Source: Bacillota bacterium (GTDB taxonomy: Bacteria; Bacillota; Clostridia; Christensenellales; Aristaeellaceae). Taken from it: a stretch of 64,000 bases of DNA. Each line of letters opens with the position of its first letter. Within the stretch, counting starts at the first letter, position 1. A program made the translations under genes and the position numbers. Below are positions 8,692 through 19,711 of this stretch, in pieces. The DNA is taken from positions 1 through 64,000 of the forward strand of contig JAEYPB010000077.1 in the NCBI GenBank assembly GCA_023411175.1, in the 5' to 3' direction. Under the pieces are notes generated by a model. It was not told the origin of the DNA and ran no database searches. It saw only the letters and a program-made list of their open reading frames with translations.

Positions 8692-9753
8692 GGGCGGCAC
8701 CTCCCATCGCTTTTTTGCGGCTCGCGCTGCGCCGGGCCATGGCCTTGCGCACGGGTTCCGACTGCAGCACGATGACCACCGCGATAATCATCGCCTCGAA
8801 AGCCAGGATGGCCTCTGAAACGATGCCGAAGAAGTACACCAGCGTGATGATGGTCTGAATGATCAGCGAACCGATCACCGTACCGGCCAGGCTGAACTTG
8901 CCGCCGGACATCGAGGTACCGCCGATGACCACCGCCAGAATTGCGTTCATCTCGTAATTGACGCCGGCGTTGTTGGAATCGCAGGAGGAGATGCGGCTGG
9001 AGTAGATCAGGCCTGAAATGCCGGACAGGAAGCCCGTCAGCACGTAGGCGATCAGGATGATGCGGCCGGATTGAAGGCCCGAAACGCGGCTGGCGCTGGG
9101 GTTGACACCGACCGATTCCACGAACATGCCGAACGAGGTTCTGCGCGTAAACAGCGCGACGCAGGCCACCACCACGATCATGATGATGATGGGCATCGGC
9201 GTCTTGAGGAAATACCCCTGCGCCAGTTGCTGAAACGGCGTGTACATGGTGGTAAACTGCTTGCCGTTGGTGGTGATCTGCGCGATACCGCGGCCCGCGA
9301 CCATCAGAATCAGCGTCGCGATGATCGGCTGCATGCCCAGCTTCGAAATCAGGAGGCCGTTGAACGCGCCCATCAGCGTACAGACGAAGAGCGGCACCAG
9401 AATCACGAGGAAGAAGGGCATGATGGTGTAGTCCCCCGGCGTGGGGTACTGCAAAACGTCCCAGCGCAGGAACTTGAGCGCCATCGCGCCGGATACCGCC
9501 ACCAGCGCGCCGACGGACAGGTCCGTGCCGCCCAGCGCGATGACCAGCGTCATGCCCATCGCAATGATCGTGATCTCCGCCGAGCGGTTGAGGATGTCGA
9601 TCGGCACGCCGTAGAGCATGCCGGTGACCGTGTTGATCTCGATCTTCAAAAAGTCCGGCCGGAGGATCACGCTGACCAGAAGGATCAGCGCCTCCGCGAC
9701 GACGGCCCAGAAAACCTTGGAGCGAACGATGCCCTCCCAGTCGATTTTGCGTT

Positions 9754-9757
<4 letters not shown>
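8684..9757 (-). CDS. ytfT: Sugar ABC transporter permease, YtfT type
   Basis: This 357-residue membrane protein is the second permease of the importer. The diagnostic stretch GVPIDILNRSAEITIIAMG followed by MTLVIALGGTDLSVGA (about 50-85) is very close to E. coli YtfT. AVVIGGTSMSGG and the membrane segments after it complete the RbsC/AraH-type fold. The start ATG has a GGAGGTGAGCGC leader inside the end of ytfR, which it overlaps by four bases. The basic C-terminal tail (KAMARRSASRKK) is probably cytoplasmic. Confidence 0.92.
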
Positions 9758-11265
<1,508 letters not shown>

Positions 11266-11315
11266 AATATCATCCCCTCAATCACAATGCGTCGGCGACT
11301 TCACTATAGTAAGAA

Positions 11316-11341
11316 CGGATGAGGGCGCCGGCCCTCATCCG
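11316..11341 (-). promoter_or_regulatory. Intercistronic stem-loop between ytfQ and ytfR
   Basis: An 11-base-pair perfect stem (CGGATGAGGGC arm) with a 4-base loop lies in the 109-base gap after ytfQ. It lacks a T-run, so it more likely protects the ytfQ message or causes partial termination, giving more binding protein than transporter. Confidence 0.6.
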
Positions 11342-11374
11342 TCATGGCTCATTTACATAAGCCGGCAATTTGGA

Positions 11375-12370
11375 TTAGTACTTGCGCTCGGCGATGACAT
11401 CCGCTGCCTTGATGGAAACCTTGGAACCGTCCGCGTTGTAGGCGATGCCGCCCTCGGCGTCATACACGAACTCTTCGGGGTGAATGACCGTCTTGTCGTA
11501 GGTCTGGCCCGCTTCGATGTTCTTGATGCACTCGATGACGAAGGGAGAATACAGCGGCGTGCACTCGATGGTGGCGTTCATCTCGCCCGCGACGATGGCT
11601 TCGAACGCGGTCTTGACGGAGTCACAGCCCACGATGATGATGTCCTTGCCCGGGACCTTGCCGGCGGCCTTGATGGCGGCGATGGCGCCCAGCGCCATGT
11701 CGTCATTCTCGGCGAGCAAGAGGTCGATCTTGTCCTGAGACTTCAGAAAGCTCTCCATGACGGCCTGGCCTTCGGCGCGGGTGAAGTTGCCCGTCTGAGA
11801 GGCGACGACCTTGATGTTCGGGAAGTTCACAAGGGCTTCGTTGATGCCCGCGGTGCGGTCGATGGCCGGGCCGGAGCCGGTGGTGCCTTCGAGGATGACC
11901 GCGTTGATTTCTTCTTCGCCGCGGCCGACGCTCTTCAGGTAGTTGCCAGCCCAGAAGCCCATGCGACGGCCTTCTTCGACGAAGTCACCGCCGAAGGCGG
12001 CCACGTAATCGATCTGGTCGGCGCAGTCCGGTATGCGGTCGATCAGGACCAGCGGGATCTCGGCCTCGTTGACTTCCTTGAGGACCTCGTCCCAGCCGGT
12101 GCTCACGACGCCGGTGAAGAGGATGTAGTCGACGCCCTGAGATATGAAGTTGCGCAGCGCCTTGATCTGATTCTCCTGCTTCTGCTGGCCATCGTCGTAC
12201 ACCATTTCCCAACCCTCGGCCTTGATGCCGTTGATCAGGTCGTCGGTGTTGGCGGTGCGCCAGTCGGATTCCTGGCCAATCTGAGAGAACGCAACCGTCA
12301 GCGCAGAAGCGCTCGCGCCGACGCCCAGCACCAGCACCATTGCCAGTACCAGAGCAACCAGTTTCTTCAT
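11375..12370 (-). CDS. ytfQ: Sugar-binding protein, YtfQ (galactofuranose-binding) type
   Basis: This 331-residue secreted binding protein delivers sugar to the YtfRT-YjfF importer. A signal peptide (1-22, cleavage after ASA) is followed directly by the family hallmark LTVAFSQIGQESDWR and then DGQQKQENQIKALRNFISQG, both very close to E. coli YtfQ. The periplasmic-binding-protein type 1 fold covers residues 24-325. There is no lipobox cysteine, unlike the usual Gram-positive lipid-anchored binding proteins. The start has a GGAGGGACGACT leader. Galactofuranose/galactose is the expected ligand from E. coli YtfQ, but ligand choice in Clostridia may differ. The gene follows the regulator at 12550-14124 on the same strand, a strong hint of control by it. 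Confidence 0.92.
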   Translation of the reverse strand: MKKLVALVLAMVLVLGVGASASALTVAFSQIGQESDWRTANTDDLINGIKAEGWEMVYDDGQQKQENQIKALRNFISQGVDYILFTGVVSTGWDEVLKEVNEAEIPLVLIDRIPDCADQIDYVAAFGGDFVEEGRRMGFWAGNYLKSVGRGEEEINAVILEGTTGSGPAIDRTAGINEALVNFPNIKVVASQTGNFTRAEGQAVMESFLKSQDKIDLLLAENDDMALGAIAAIKAAGKVPGKDIIIVGCDSVKTAFEAIVAGEMNATIECTPLYSPFVIECIKNIEAGQTYDKTVIHPEEFVYDAEGGIAYNADGSKVSIKAADVIAERKY

Positions 12371-12549
12371 AGAGTCGTCCCTCCATTACTGTTATGAGCG
12401 GTCATCCGCCCTTGTACGAATCGTAACACAGTTAACAAATGGAGGAAACGGACAGCTTTCCGTTCATTGGTCAAAAATCTTCTCGTGTTGGCCGTCGGTC
12501 CGAATTGCTGGTTGATTATCTTTCGAAAAAAGTATGGAATTTACTCTTT

Positions 12550-14124
12550 TTACCTTTTGCACGAATTTCTGTAATCCCTTGGGTTCATACCGACGTTTTT
12601 CTTGAACAAGTAGCTGAAGTAGTGTGGGTCGTTGTAGCCGATGGCGACGGACACCTCGCTGGAACGCATGTCCGTACTCTTGAGAAGATCCCGCGCCTTC
12701 TTCATGCGAAGCGCCGTCAGGTATTCGATGAAGGTGTTCCCCATCTCCTGCGAAAAAACGGTGCAAAAGTGGTTGTTGGAGAGCGCCACGTGCTTGGCCA
12801 CGTCGCTCAGGGTCATGTCCGGGTTCATATAGTTCTGGTCAATGTAGGCGCAGGCGCTGCGGATTACCGAACCGTAGCGTGACATGGTCTGGTTGTCTCG
12901 GAACTGGATGGCCTTGAGAAGAATCTGCCGAGCGGAATCCACCATGTCCTCCTGCCCGGAAAAATTCCGGATGCCCGCGGACTGCTGCTGCACCGCCTCC
13001 GGGATGATCTCCGAAGGATCGCCGCCGTTTTCGCGAATGACGCGCATGGCGGCAAGCAGGATGTCCACGTACAGGTAGTTGGCCATGATGACCGACTGGC
13101 GGGCCACGGTGCCGATGGAGTCAAAGTGGTTCTGAAGGATCTCTTCCGCCTCCTGGCTGGAGGCGTAGCGGAGCTTCTCGAACAGCGGCACCACGTCGAG
13201 GCCCATGAGCTTTGCACCCACCTGCATGCCCAGATCGACGGTGTCCATGATCCGTGTGCCCGCGGCGCTCGCCGACATGCCCTTGAGCACCTCCTGGGCC
13301 GAAGCGTAGGAGTCCGCAACGCCCTCGATTCCCTCGGCAGGCGCGCCAATGGCGACGCGCAGCGAAATGCCCACCGAGCGCTCCACCTCGTATTTGACCG
13401 CCTGGGCGAAGGCAAAAGCGCGTTCTTCCAAGTCCTCGTCGCTGTCGCCCATGACGACGACAGCGATGCGCCCGCCGGTCTCGCACAGGTTGACCGCGCC
13501 GCCGGAGCCCTCGGCCAGCCGCTGGGCGTGGGCGCGCACCAGCAGCATGTCGTCCTGTTCGCCCGCCGCGATCAGCATCACGCGGTACCACCGGGCCAAG
13601 AGGTTAATGCGTAGCTTTCGGGCCTTTTCCAGCACGTTTTCACCCGGCGCGCCGGACAGAAGCTCCAGCATCAGCCTTTCCTGCATGTATCGGCTGGAAG
13701 AATCCAGCTGACGCCGCATCGCTTCGTAATCGGCCTGCTGGCGGCGCTCCTCGTCAATGCTGGCGGCGATGCGCCGGAGTACCTCGCCCAGCTCCTGCGC
13801 GCTGACCGGCTTTAAAAGGTATTCCTTGACGCCCAGCGATATGGCCTCCTTGGCATAGGAGAAATCATCGTAGCCCGAAAGGATCACGATGTGAATCCAC
13901 GGCATCGTACGCACGATCTTGCGGCAGAGCGTCAGCCCGTCCATGAAGGGCATTTTGATGTCGGTGATCAGGATGTCCGGCTTGATGTCCTGCAGCATCG
14001 ACAGCGCGATTTCACCGTCCGGCGCTTCCCCAGCCAGAAGGAATCCGCTCTCTTCCCACCGGAAATTGTTCCGGATGCCCTCCCGGATGACGATCTCGTC
14101 GTCCACCACAAAAGCCTTATACAT
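12550..14124 (-). CDS. YesN-type response regulator, AraC-family output
   Basis: This 524-residue regulator has a receiver domain (1-120) with D8-D9, phospho-acceptor D55 (LITDIKMPFMDG) and K105 in YLLKPVS. A long middle region follows (about 130-415), and the C-terminal AraC-type double helix-turn-helix (about 420-520) contains MTLSDVAKHVALSNNHFC and the signature VAIGYNDPHYFSYLFKK. ATG 14124 is preferred because GGAGGG lies six bases upstream. It overlaps the kinase gene by 8 bases. It lies directly upstream of ytfQ, so it probably activates the ytfQRT-yjfF operon in response to the lipoprotein/kinase pair encoded just upstream. Confidence 0.9.
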   Translation of the reverse strand: MYKAFVVDDEIVIREGIRNNFRWEESGFLLAGEAPDGEIALSMLQDIKPDILITDIKMPFMDGLTLCRKIVRTMPWIHIVILSGYDDFSYAKEAISLGVKEYLLKPVSAQELGEVLRRIAASIDEERRQQADYEAMRRQLDSSSRYMQERLMLELLSGAPGENVLEKARKLRINLLARWYRVMLIAAGEQDDMLLVRAHAQRLAEGSGGAVNLCETGGRIAVVVMGDSDEDLEERAFAFAQAVKYEVERSVGISLRVAIGAPAEGIEGVADSYASAQEVLKGMSASAAGTRIMDTVDLGMQVGAKLMGLDVVPLFEKLRYASSQEAEEILQNHFDSIGTVARQSVIMANYLYVDILLAAMRVIRENGGDPSEIIPEAVQQQSAGIRNFSGQEDMVDSARQILLKAIQFRDNQTMSRYGSVIRSACAYIDQNYMNPDMTLSDVAKHVALSNNHFCTVFSQEMGNTFIEYLTALRMKKARDLLKSTDMRSSEVSVAIGYNDPHYFSYLFKKNVGMNPRDYRNSCKR

Positions 14125-15571
14125 CCCCATCCCTCCGACTGAACTGAATCGGCACCGAGAATTCAATGGAGGTGCCCTCCCCCTGTGCGCTGGAAACCTT
14201 CAGCCCTTCCGGCTGGTTGTAGTAGAGCTTGAGGCGCTTGTCCACGCTGTATAGCCCATAGCCCGATTCGGCATCGGGCGCGCCGGTGTCGTCAAAGGCT
14301 TGACGCACCATACGGAGCCGGTCCTCGGGCATGCCCGCGCCGTTGTCCGAAACGCGGACGGAGAGGTTTTCGTCCCTGCGCTCCACCGTCACCCAGAGCT
14401 TGCCACCGCCGCGCCGGTTCTTTATGCCGTGGTAAATGGCGTTCTCCACCAGCGGTTGGATGACCAACTTCAGAATGTACAGGTTGTAGAGCGATTCGTC
14501 CACTTGAATGTCGTAATCCAGAATGTCGCGGTAACGCACCTTCTGGATGGTCAGATACCCCTCCAGATGGTCGACCTCCTGGCGGATGGTGATCCAGTCC
14601 TGCCCGCCGGACAGCGAAATGCGAAAAAAGTTGGAGAGCGCGCGGGTGACGACAATGACCTCCGAGGTCTTCCGCGCCTCCGCCAGCCAGATGATCGCGT
14701 CCAGCGTATTGTACAGGAAATGCGGCGCGATCTGTGCCTGCAGCGCGCGCATCTCGCTCTTTTTCAGGTTTTCCTGCTCGCGCTTGTTCTCTTCGATCAG
14801 TTCTGAAAGCTTCGCGGCCATGGTATTGAGGCTGCCGGTGAGCTTGCTGAGCTCCGAAACCCCCGGTTCCGGCGCGCGCACGTCCAGATGGCCGCCCGCG
14901 ATCATGCCGGCAAAGTCCCGGAGCTGCTCGATCGGCTGCCCGATGGCCCGGCCCAGCGACTTCTGGGCGATGAACGCAAAGGTGAGCGCCACCAGGAGGA
15001 GGCAAAGCTCGATGAACAGCGTCAGCCTGACCACCCGCTGCAGCTGGTTGCTGGCGGCCATCGACGCGTCGATTTCGGCGGAGATCGCGTCGCCCAACAT
15101 GTCCACCACCAGCGAGCCGACGTTTCGGATCTCAATCAGCGTCTGCTCATCCTGATCGACGGTGGAACCCGCCAGCATCTGAACGCCGAGGTTTTCAATA
15201 TAGCGGCGCAGCGTGTCCATCGTGCGCCGGGCCACGGTCATCTCCAGCTGGCTGGCGGAGTCCGCGGAGATCAGCTCGTCCATCTCCTGGCAAACCTTGT
15301 CCAGGGTCTTGTACTGGTCGCCCTCGTCAAATGTCACGCGCCCGGCGACGATCGACCACATTTCTCCCAGAAGGTGGTCACTGATGACGGGCGAAAGTGA
15401 GGAAATCTTGTCCATCCGCGTGATGACGTCGTGGTACTGGTGGGAATAGCTGGTCATCATCCCGATCGCCGCGATGGCTGGGATGAGCATCAGCAGGAGC
15501 ACCACGACGATGGAAAGCGTGATGCGCCCGCGGATCGAATCCCCCAAGCGATCAAAAATGCCGCGCCGCAT
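14117..15571 (-). CDS. YesM-type sensor histidine kinase
   Basis: This 484-residue membrane kinase has membrane segments at about 19-40 and 182-202, a roughly 140-residue outside region predicted to be mostly helical and lacking a Cache pattern, a HAMP linker (about 203-258), a His_kinase domain with H284 in APHFLYNTL, and an HATPase domain (VENAIYHG, DNGAGMP). The lack of a recognisable ligand pocket fits a kinase that reads a bound partner protein. The gene for such a partner, a sugar-binding lipoprotein, ends one base upstream. The start is preceded by GAGGGG. Confidence 0.9.
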   Translation of the reverse strand: MRRGIFDRLGDSIRGRITLSIVVVLLLMLIPAIAAIGMMTSYSHQYHDVITRMDKISSLSPVISDHLLGEMWSIVAGRVTFDEGDQYKTLDKVCQEMDELISADSASQLEMTVARRTMDTLRRYIENLGVQMLAGSTVDQDEQTLIEIRNVGSLVVDMLGDAISAEIDASMAASNQLQRVVRLTLFIELCLLLVALTFAFIAQKSLGRAIGQPIEQLRDFAGMIAGGHLDVRAPEPGVSELSKLTGSLNTMAAKLSELIEENKREQENLKKSEMRALQAQIAPHFLYNTLDAIIWLAEARKTSEVIVVTRALSNFFRISLSGGQDWITIRQEVDHLEGYLTIQKVRYRDILDYDIQVDESLYNLYILKLVIQPLVENAIYHGIKNRRGGGKLWVTVERRDENLSVRVSDNGAGMPEDRLRMVRQAFDDTGAPDAESGYGLYSVDKRLKLYYNQPEGLKVSSAQGEGTSIEFSVPIQFSRRDGDV

Positions 15572-15572
15572 A

Positions 15573-16553
15573 TCAATAGCCCCTCGCGGGGATGTCCTGA
15601 AGGTTCTCGTCGAATTCTGTGAACACGGTTTCGTTCGAATAGGTGTAGCGCTCCACGGACTCTCCCGCGGCCAGGCGCTTGGCCAAACTCATGATGATGT
15701 CGCCGATCTTCGGCGTGCACTCCACCACGCAGTTGATGCTCCCCTGCTTTAATAGGTCGATGGCGCCCTGCTCGCCATCCACGGTGATGATGACGATGTC
15801 CTGACCCGGCGTGAGGCCCTCGGCCTGGATGGCCTCGATCGCACCAAGCGTCATCGCGTCGTTGTGAGAATAAACGACGTCAATGCTCCGACCCTGTTCT
15901 TTGAGGATGCGCTGCATGCACTCTTTGCCCTTGGACTTTAAAAAATCCCCGGAGATGGATTGGACGATTTCGAACCGCTGGTCGCCCTTGATGGCGTCCC
16001 GGAAGCCGATCGCCCGCTGGCGCATAGGCGTCGAGTCCAACGTGCCGGTGATTTCGACGATGCGCAGGTGGTCCTTGCCCATCCGGTCGGCTTTTTTTAT
16101 CAGAAATTCCCCCGCCCGGCGGCCTTCCTCGTAAAAATCCGATCCGACGAAGCCGACAATCAGGCTGGCGTCCTCTTCGCTGATGAATCGGTCCGTACAC
16201 AGTACCGGAATGCCCGCTTCACGGGCTTCGGTCAAAACATTGGTCCAGCCATCCTCGACGATGGGCGCAAACGCGATGACGTCCACCTGATAGGCGATGA
16301 AGGAGCGGATGGCCTTGATCTGATTCTCCTGCTTCTGCTCCGCGTTTTCAAACATCAGCCGAACGCCGGCGCGGTTTGCGGCGGCCATGATGTCGCGGGA
16401 GTTTCCGATGCGCCAGCCGCTCTCGCTGCCCAGCTGGGAAAACCCCAGAATGATGCCGCTTTCCTTGGCCGCTTCGTCGCTCGCCGCGCAGCCGGACAGA
16501 AGGGCGAGCGCAGCCAGCGCGCACAGCGCCGCCGCTGCCATAAGCTTTCGCAT
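15573..16553 (-). CDS. YtfQ-like sugar-binding lipoprotein, probable co-sensor
   Basis: This 326-residue protein has a lipoprotein signal with lipobox LLSGC (C22), so it is lipid-anchored outside. The mature part is a type 1 periplasmic binding fold closely paralogous to the ytfQ product: IILGFSQLGSESGWR and EQKQENQIKAIRSFIA align with the same segments of the 11375-12370 protein. It is first in an operon with the YesM kinase and YesN regulator, not in the transporter operon. I infer that it presents the sugar to the kinase, as XylFII does to LytS in Clostridium beijerinckii. An accessory role in transport cannot be excluded. Confidence 0.88.
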   Translation of the reverse strand: MRKLMAAAALCALAALALLSGCAASDEAAKESGIILGFSQLGSESGWRIGNSRDIMAAANRAGVRLMFENAEQKQENQIKAIRSFIAYQVDVIAFAPIVEDGWTNVLTEAREAGIPVLCTDRFISEEDASLIVGFVGSDFYEEGRRAGEFLIKKADRMGKDHLRIVEITGTLDSTPMRQRAIGFRDAIKGDQRFEIVQSISGDFLKSKGKECMQRILKEQGRSIDVVYSHNDAMTLGAIEAIQAEGLTPGQDIVIITVDGEQGAIDLLKQGSINCVVECTPKIGDIIMSLAKRLAAGESVERYTYSNETVFTEFDENLQDIPARGY

Positions 16554-16614
16554 GATCTCAACGCCTCCAGAAAACGCGGACTTTGTGTTAAGCTCATAAT
16601 AATCGTGCGTTCAA

Positions 16615-16643
16615 AGTATCGCACAAACAGGCATAAATTGCAA
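16615..16643 (-). promoter_or_regulatory. Possible promoter for the lipoprotein-kinase-regulator operon
   Basis: Minus-strand TTGCAA (16638-16643) and GATACT (16615-16620) have a 17-base spacer. Each box matches the consensus at four of six positions. It stands back to back with the strong promoter of the GH25 gene. Confidence 0.4.
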
Positions 16644-16650
16644 CCACCTA

Positions 16651-16679
16651 TTGACAGCGCCAATTTATTACATTAGAAT
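16651..16679 (+). promoter_or_regulatory. Strong sigma-A-type promoter for the GH25 gene
   Basis: TTGACA (16651-16656), a 17-base spacer and TAGAAT (16674-16679). It makes the ATG at 16685 too close to be in the message, which supports ATG 16718 as the GH25 start. Confidence 0.75.
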
Positions 16680-16717
16680 TACCAATGAAGAATAATATGT
16701 TACAAGGATGTGATGAC

Positions 16718-18517
16718 ATGAGACGATCCCTGCAAGCAGCCGCTTTTCTGGCACTGTTTGTTTTGATCGCTCTGTGGGCGGTGCCGGCCATCGCAACAGC
16801 CGAGGCGGATTGGCGCATGCTCTATACGGGTTTCATCTCTAGCCAGCAGGCGCAGACGCGCGCGCGCCGCGTGGTGGCTTTCATCGACCTCGAGGGCGAC
16901 GGCGTGCCGGAGATGGTGCAGCTTGCCTCCGTCAAGGGAGAAAGCCGCACCTGCCGACTGAACGTGTACAAGGTTCAGTCGGGTTCCGTGATCAGGATGT
17001 CTTCCGATGACTTTGATTTTAACGCCCACGCCTTTTCCGGTGTACGGTCCGCCTCTTTCGCGCTTCGGGCGGACGCTTCCAATAAAGTGTGCCTTTGGGT
17101 TCAGGTGACCGGCGTGGCGAAGGGCGTCACCACCCGTACCCGGCTGGGCTTCACGCAGTCCGCATCATCCGGAAAGCTGGACATGCAGCATTATGACGTC
17201 CGAGAGACGAAGGGCCGTCGGGCCAGGTATTTTGTCGGAAGCGAATCGGTCACGGCCGCCCGCTACAATGCCGAGGCTTCCGCCTTCGGCACGGCATACC
17301 CCAAAAAAGGCTCGAGCCTCCCCTATCAGATGCTCACGTCTTCCGCGAGCGCATCCAGGATCAAAAGCGGCGTATCACTCCTGTCCAGCCGTTATAAAAC
17401 CCACGCAACGGTAAAGTCCATCGCGCTTTCGAAGACCAAACTGACCCTTGCCTATGGCGCGAAGTATACCTTGAAGGCAGCGGTTTCGCCTGTTTCTGCG
17501 ATTTTTGATCCCGTCGTGTGGGTCTCCAGCAATCCAGACATCGTCAAGGTGGAGGACGGCGTGTTGACCGCGCTGGACGTGGGCGCCGCCACCATCACCT
17601 GCAAAACCTCGGGCGGCGCGAAGAAGAGCTGTGCCGTCGTGGTTTCCGCGCCGCCGGCCACATCGGTTGAAGTCAGCGGCGACGTGCGCACCGTGGTGCT
17701 TAAGGAGACGCTCAAGCTGAGCGCGGCAGTCCTCCCGGAAAAAGCCAGTCAGACGGTCAAGTGGACCAGCGCCAACTCGTCCGTGGCGTCGGTTTCAAAC
17801 GGCGTGGTAACCGGGAAGAAGATGGGCACCACCACCATCCGCGCCACCACCTCGAACGGCAAGGTGAGTAATTACGCGGTCACGGTGCTCGCGGAGCCTC
17901 TTGACAAACAGGGAAAGATCATCGACATCTCCCGCTGGAACAACGTATCGAACTGGAGCGCGCTGCAAAAAGACGTGTCGCTCGTCATTCTGCGCTGCGG
18001 CGTCACCTATTCCGCCGATCATTCCAAAGCCGGGCAGATGGATATCGACGCGCGGTTCCGGGAGTACGCGTCAAAATGCCTGGCCTACGGCATACCATTC
18101 GGCGTCTATTACTACGGCATGGCCTCCACAGAGGAACAGGGCCGCCAGGAAGCGGAGAAGGCCTACGAATTCGCAAACAAGTACAACCCGCTGTTCTACG
18201 TCTACGACGCCGAGGAAGCCGTGCTGACCAAGGCCAGCATCGAGGGTTTCGGCAACAGGCTGCGGGAGCTGGGCGTGAAAAAGGTGGGCGCCTACATTGC
18301 GCACCACCGCTACAGCCAGTACAAGGTGAACACAGCGCTGTTTGATTTCATCTGGATCCCCCATTACGGCGCCAACAACGGCACAGTAAACTCCACGCCG
18401 TCTTATGCCTGCGATCTGCATCAGTTCACAAGCGTGGGCAAAGTGAACGGCATCGGCGGCAACGTAGACCTCAACCGCTTGATGGGCCGAAAACCGCTCT
18501 CGTTCTTCACATCATAA
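16718..18517 (+). CDS. Secreted GH25 lysozyme-family protein with two Big_2 domains
   Basis: This 599-residue exported protein has an N-terminal signal peptide (about 1-30, cleavage near ATA-EA). A domain with a calcium-loop-like DLEGDGVPEM segment (about 30-200) is followed by two bacterial Ig-like Big_2 domains (about 230-312 and 313-395). A C-terminal glycoside hydrolase family 25 domain (about 400-595) carries DISRWN, YVYDAEE, DLHQFTS and DLNR, the conserved acids of the family. GH25 enzymes cut the MurNAc-GlcNAc bond of peptidoglycan. It may remodel the cell's own wall or act on others. ATG 16718 follows AAGGA and lies after the promoter. Confidence 0.9.
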   Translation: MRRSLQAAAFLALFVLIALWAVPAIATAEADWRMLYTGFISSQQAQTRARRVVAFIDLEGDGVPEMVQLASVKGESRTCRLNVYKVQSGSVIRMSSDDFDFNAHAFSGVRSASFALRADASNKVCLWVQVTGVAKGVTTRTRLGFTQSASSGKLDMQHYDVRETKGRRARYFVGSESVTAARYNAEASAFGTAYPKKGSSLPYQMLTSSASASRIKSGVSLLSSRYKTHATVKSIALSKTKLTLAYGAKYTLKAAVSPVSAIFDPVVWVSSNPDIVKVEDGVLTALDVGAATITCKTSGGAKKSCAVVVSAPPATSVEVSGDVRTVVLKETLKLSAAVLPEKASQTVKWTSANSSVASVSNGVVTGKKMGTTTIRATTSNGKVSNYAVTVLAEPLDKQGKIIDISRWNNVSNWSALQKDVSLVILRCGVTYSADHSKAGQMDIDARFREYASKCLAYGIPFGVYYYGMASTEEQGRQEAEKAYEFANKYNPLFYVYDAEEAVLTKASIEGFGNRLRELGVKKVGAYIAHHRYSQYKVNTALFDFIWIPHYGANNGTVNSTPSYACDLHQFTSVGKVNGIGGNVDLNRLMGRKPLSFFTS

Positions 18518-18560
18518 CGCGAGGGTTTTCCCTGCGCAACCGCTGGTTTTTGGATGCTTT

Positions 18561-18597
18561 GAGGGACGGCGTAATGCCGCCCCTCTTGTTTTTTTCT
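18561..18597 (+). terminator. Rho-independent terminator after GH25 gene
   Basis: A GAGGG/CCCTC-closed stem with an inner CGGC/GCCG stem is followed by TTGTTTTTTT. It lies 44 bases after the stop codon. Confidence 0.85.
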
Positions 18598-18659
18598 GCT
18601 TGCGCGGCTGAAACTTGGGGTAAACTATGTGGTGTAAAACGCGCAAAGGAGGAAAATCC

Positions 18660-19472
18660 ATGAATACAAGGCGGGACATCGGCCTCAGAACGGTTCTATC
18701 CGTTTCGTTTCTGCTGATGATTGTCATCAATGTGCTGGCGGAGGCGCTGCCGCTGGGCGGGCGTACCACCGGGCAGGTGTCGGACAGCTATCCCAACCTC
18801 TTCTCGCCCGCTGGGTATACCTTTGCGATATGGGGACTGATCTATCTGCTGGGCGCGCTGCACGTGCTCTATCAACTGGGCATCTTCCGCAGCCGTCGCG
18901 CGGAGGCGGACGAAAAGCTCCTTGCGCGCGTTGCGGTACTTTTCTCGGTTTCCTCGCTGGCAAACGCGGCATGGGTCTTCTTCTGGCACTACGATCTGAT
19001 CGCGCTTTCCATGTTGATGATGCTGGTGATTCTCTCTTCGCTCGCGCTCATCATGGTCATGCTTCGGAAGAAAACGCTGGCGACAAGGGAAAAGATCCTG
19101 GTCCTCCTGCCCTTTTCGGTATACTTCGGCTGGATCACGGTTGCAACCATCGCCAACGCGACGACGCTCCTGGTATCGCTGGGCTGGGACCGCTGGGGGC
19201 TTTCGGAGGGCTTCTGGACGGTGGTAGTTCTGATCGCAGGCCTTTTGATTGGCGCGGCTTGGATCTTCCGCGCCAAGGATCTGACTTACGGACTCGTACT
19301 CGTCTGGGCCTACACCGGCATACTGGTCAAGCATTTCACCGTGTTCTCGGGCGCGCATCCGGTGGTGATCGCCGTAACAGCGGTCTCAATCGCGGCATTC
19401 CTCGCGCTGATGGGTTATATCGGCTTCTTCGAGAGGCGCAGGCTGAAGGCTTCGCATGGTGGAAAGGCCTGA
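18660..19472 (+). CDS. TspO/MBR-like tryptophan-rich membrane protein, long form
   Basis: This 270-residue integral membrane protein has about eight hydrophobic segments. The segment NLFSPAGYTFAIWGLIYLL (about 41-59) is the diagnostic N-terminal TspO/MBR pattern, and the mid-protein Asn-Ala-Ala-Trp (NAAWVFFWHYD) also fits. It is longer than the 150-170 residues of classical TspO, as in the long TspO-related proteins of Firmicutes. The family binds porphyrins and related molecules and acts as a regulator or transporter of unclear mechanism. ATG 18660 follows a perfect AAGGAGG. It is monocistronic. Confidence 0.78.
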   Translation: MNTRRDIGLRTVLSVSFLLMIVINVLAEALPLGGRTTGQVSDSYPNLFSPAGYTFAIWGLIYLLGALHVLYQLGIFRSRRAEADEKLLARVAVLFSVSSLANAAWVFFWHYDLIALSMLMMLVILSSLALIMVMLRKKTLATREKILVLLPFSVYFGWITVATIANATTLLVSLGWDRWGLSEGFWTVVVLIAGLLIGAAWIFRAKDLTYGLVLVWAYTGILVKHFTVFSGAHPVVIAVTAVSIAAFLALMGYIGFFERRRLKASHGGKA

Positions 19473-19711
19473 CGGCTCTTCCGACGCAATCGCAGGCCAC
19501 ACCTTTGTATGCGCGCCTTGTTGGTCACGGCGGTTCCTCTCCCTGATTGGTGACTCGCCTCGATGCAGGCGCATGTTTGTTGAATCTATTCATCACCTAA
19601 GTTTAACATCCGCGACTCCAAATCGGCGTACGATTCGTCCAAATTATGTATTATAATATGATTTGGGCATTCCGGCCTAGAGCCGCAGGAGCCCACACTT
19701 GGAGGTGGCGT

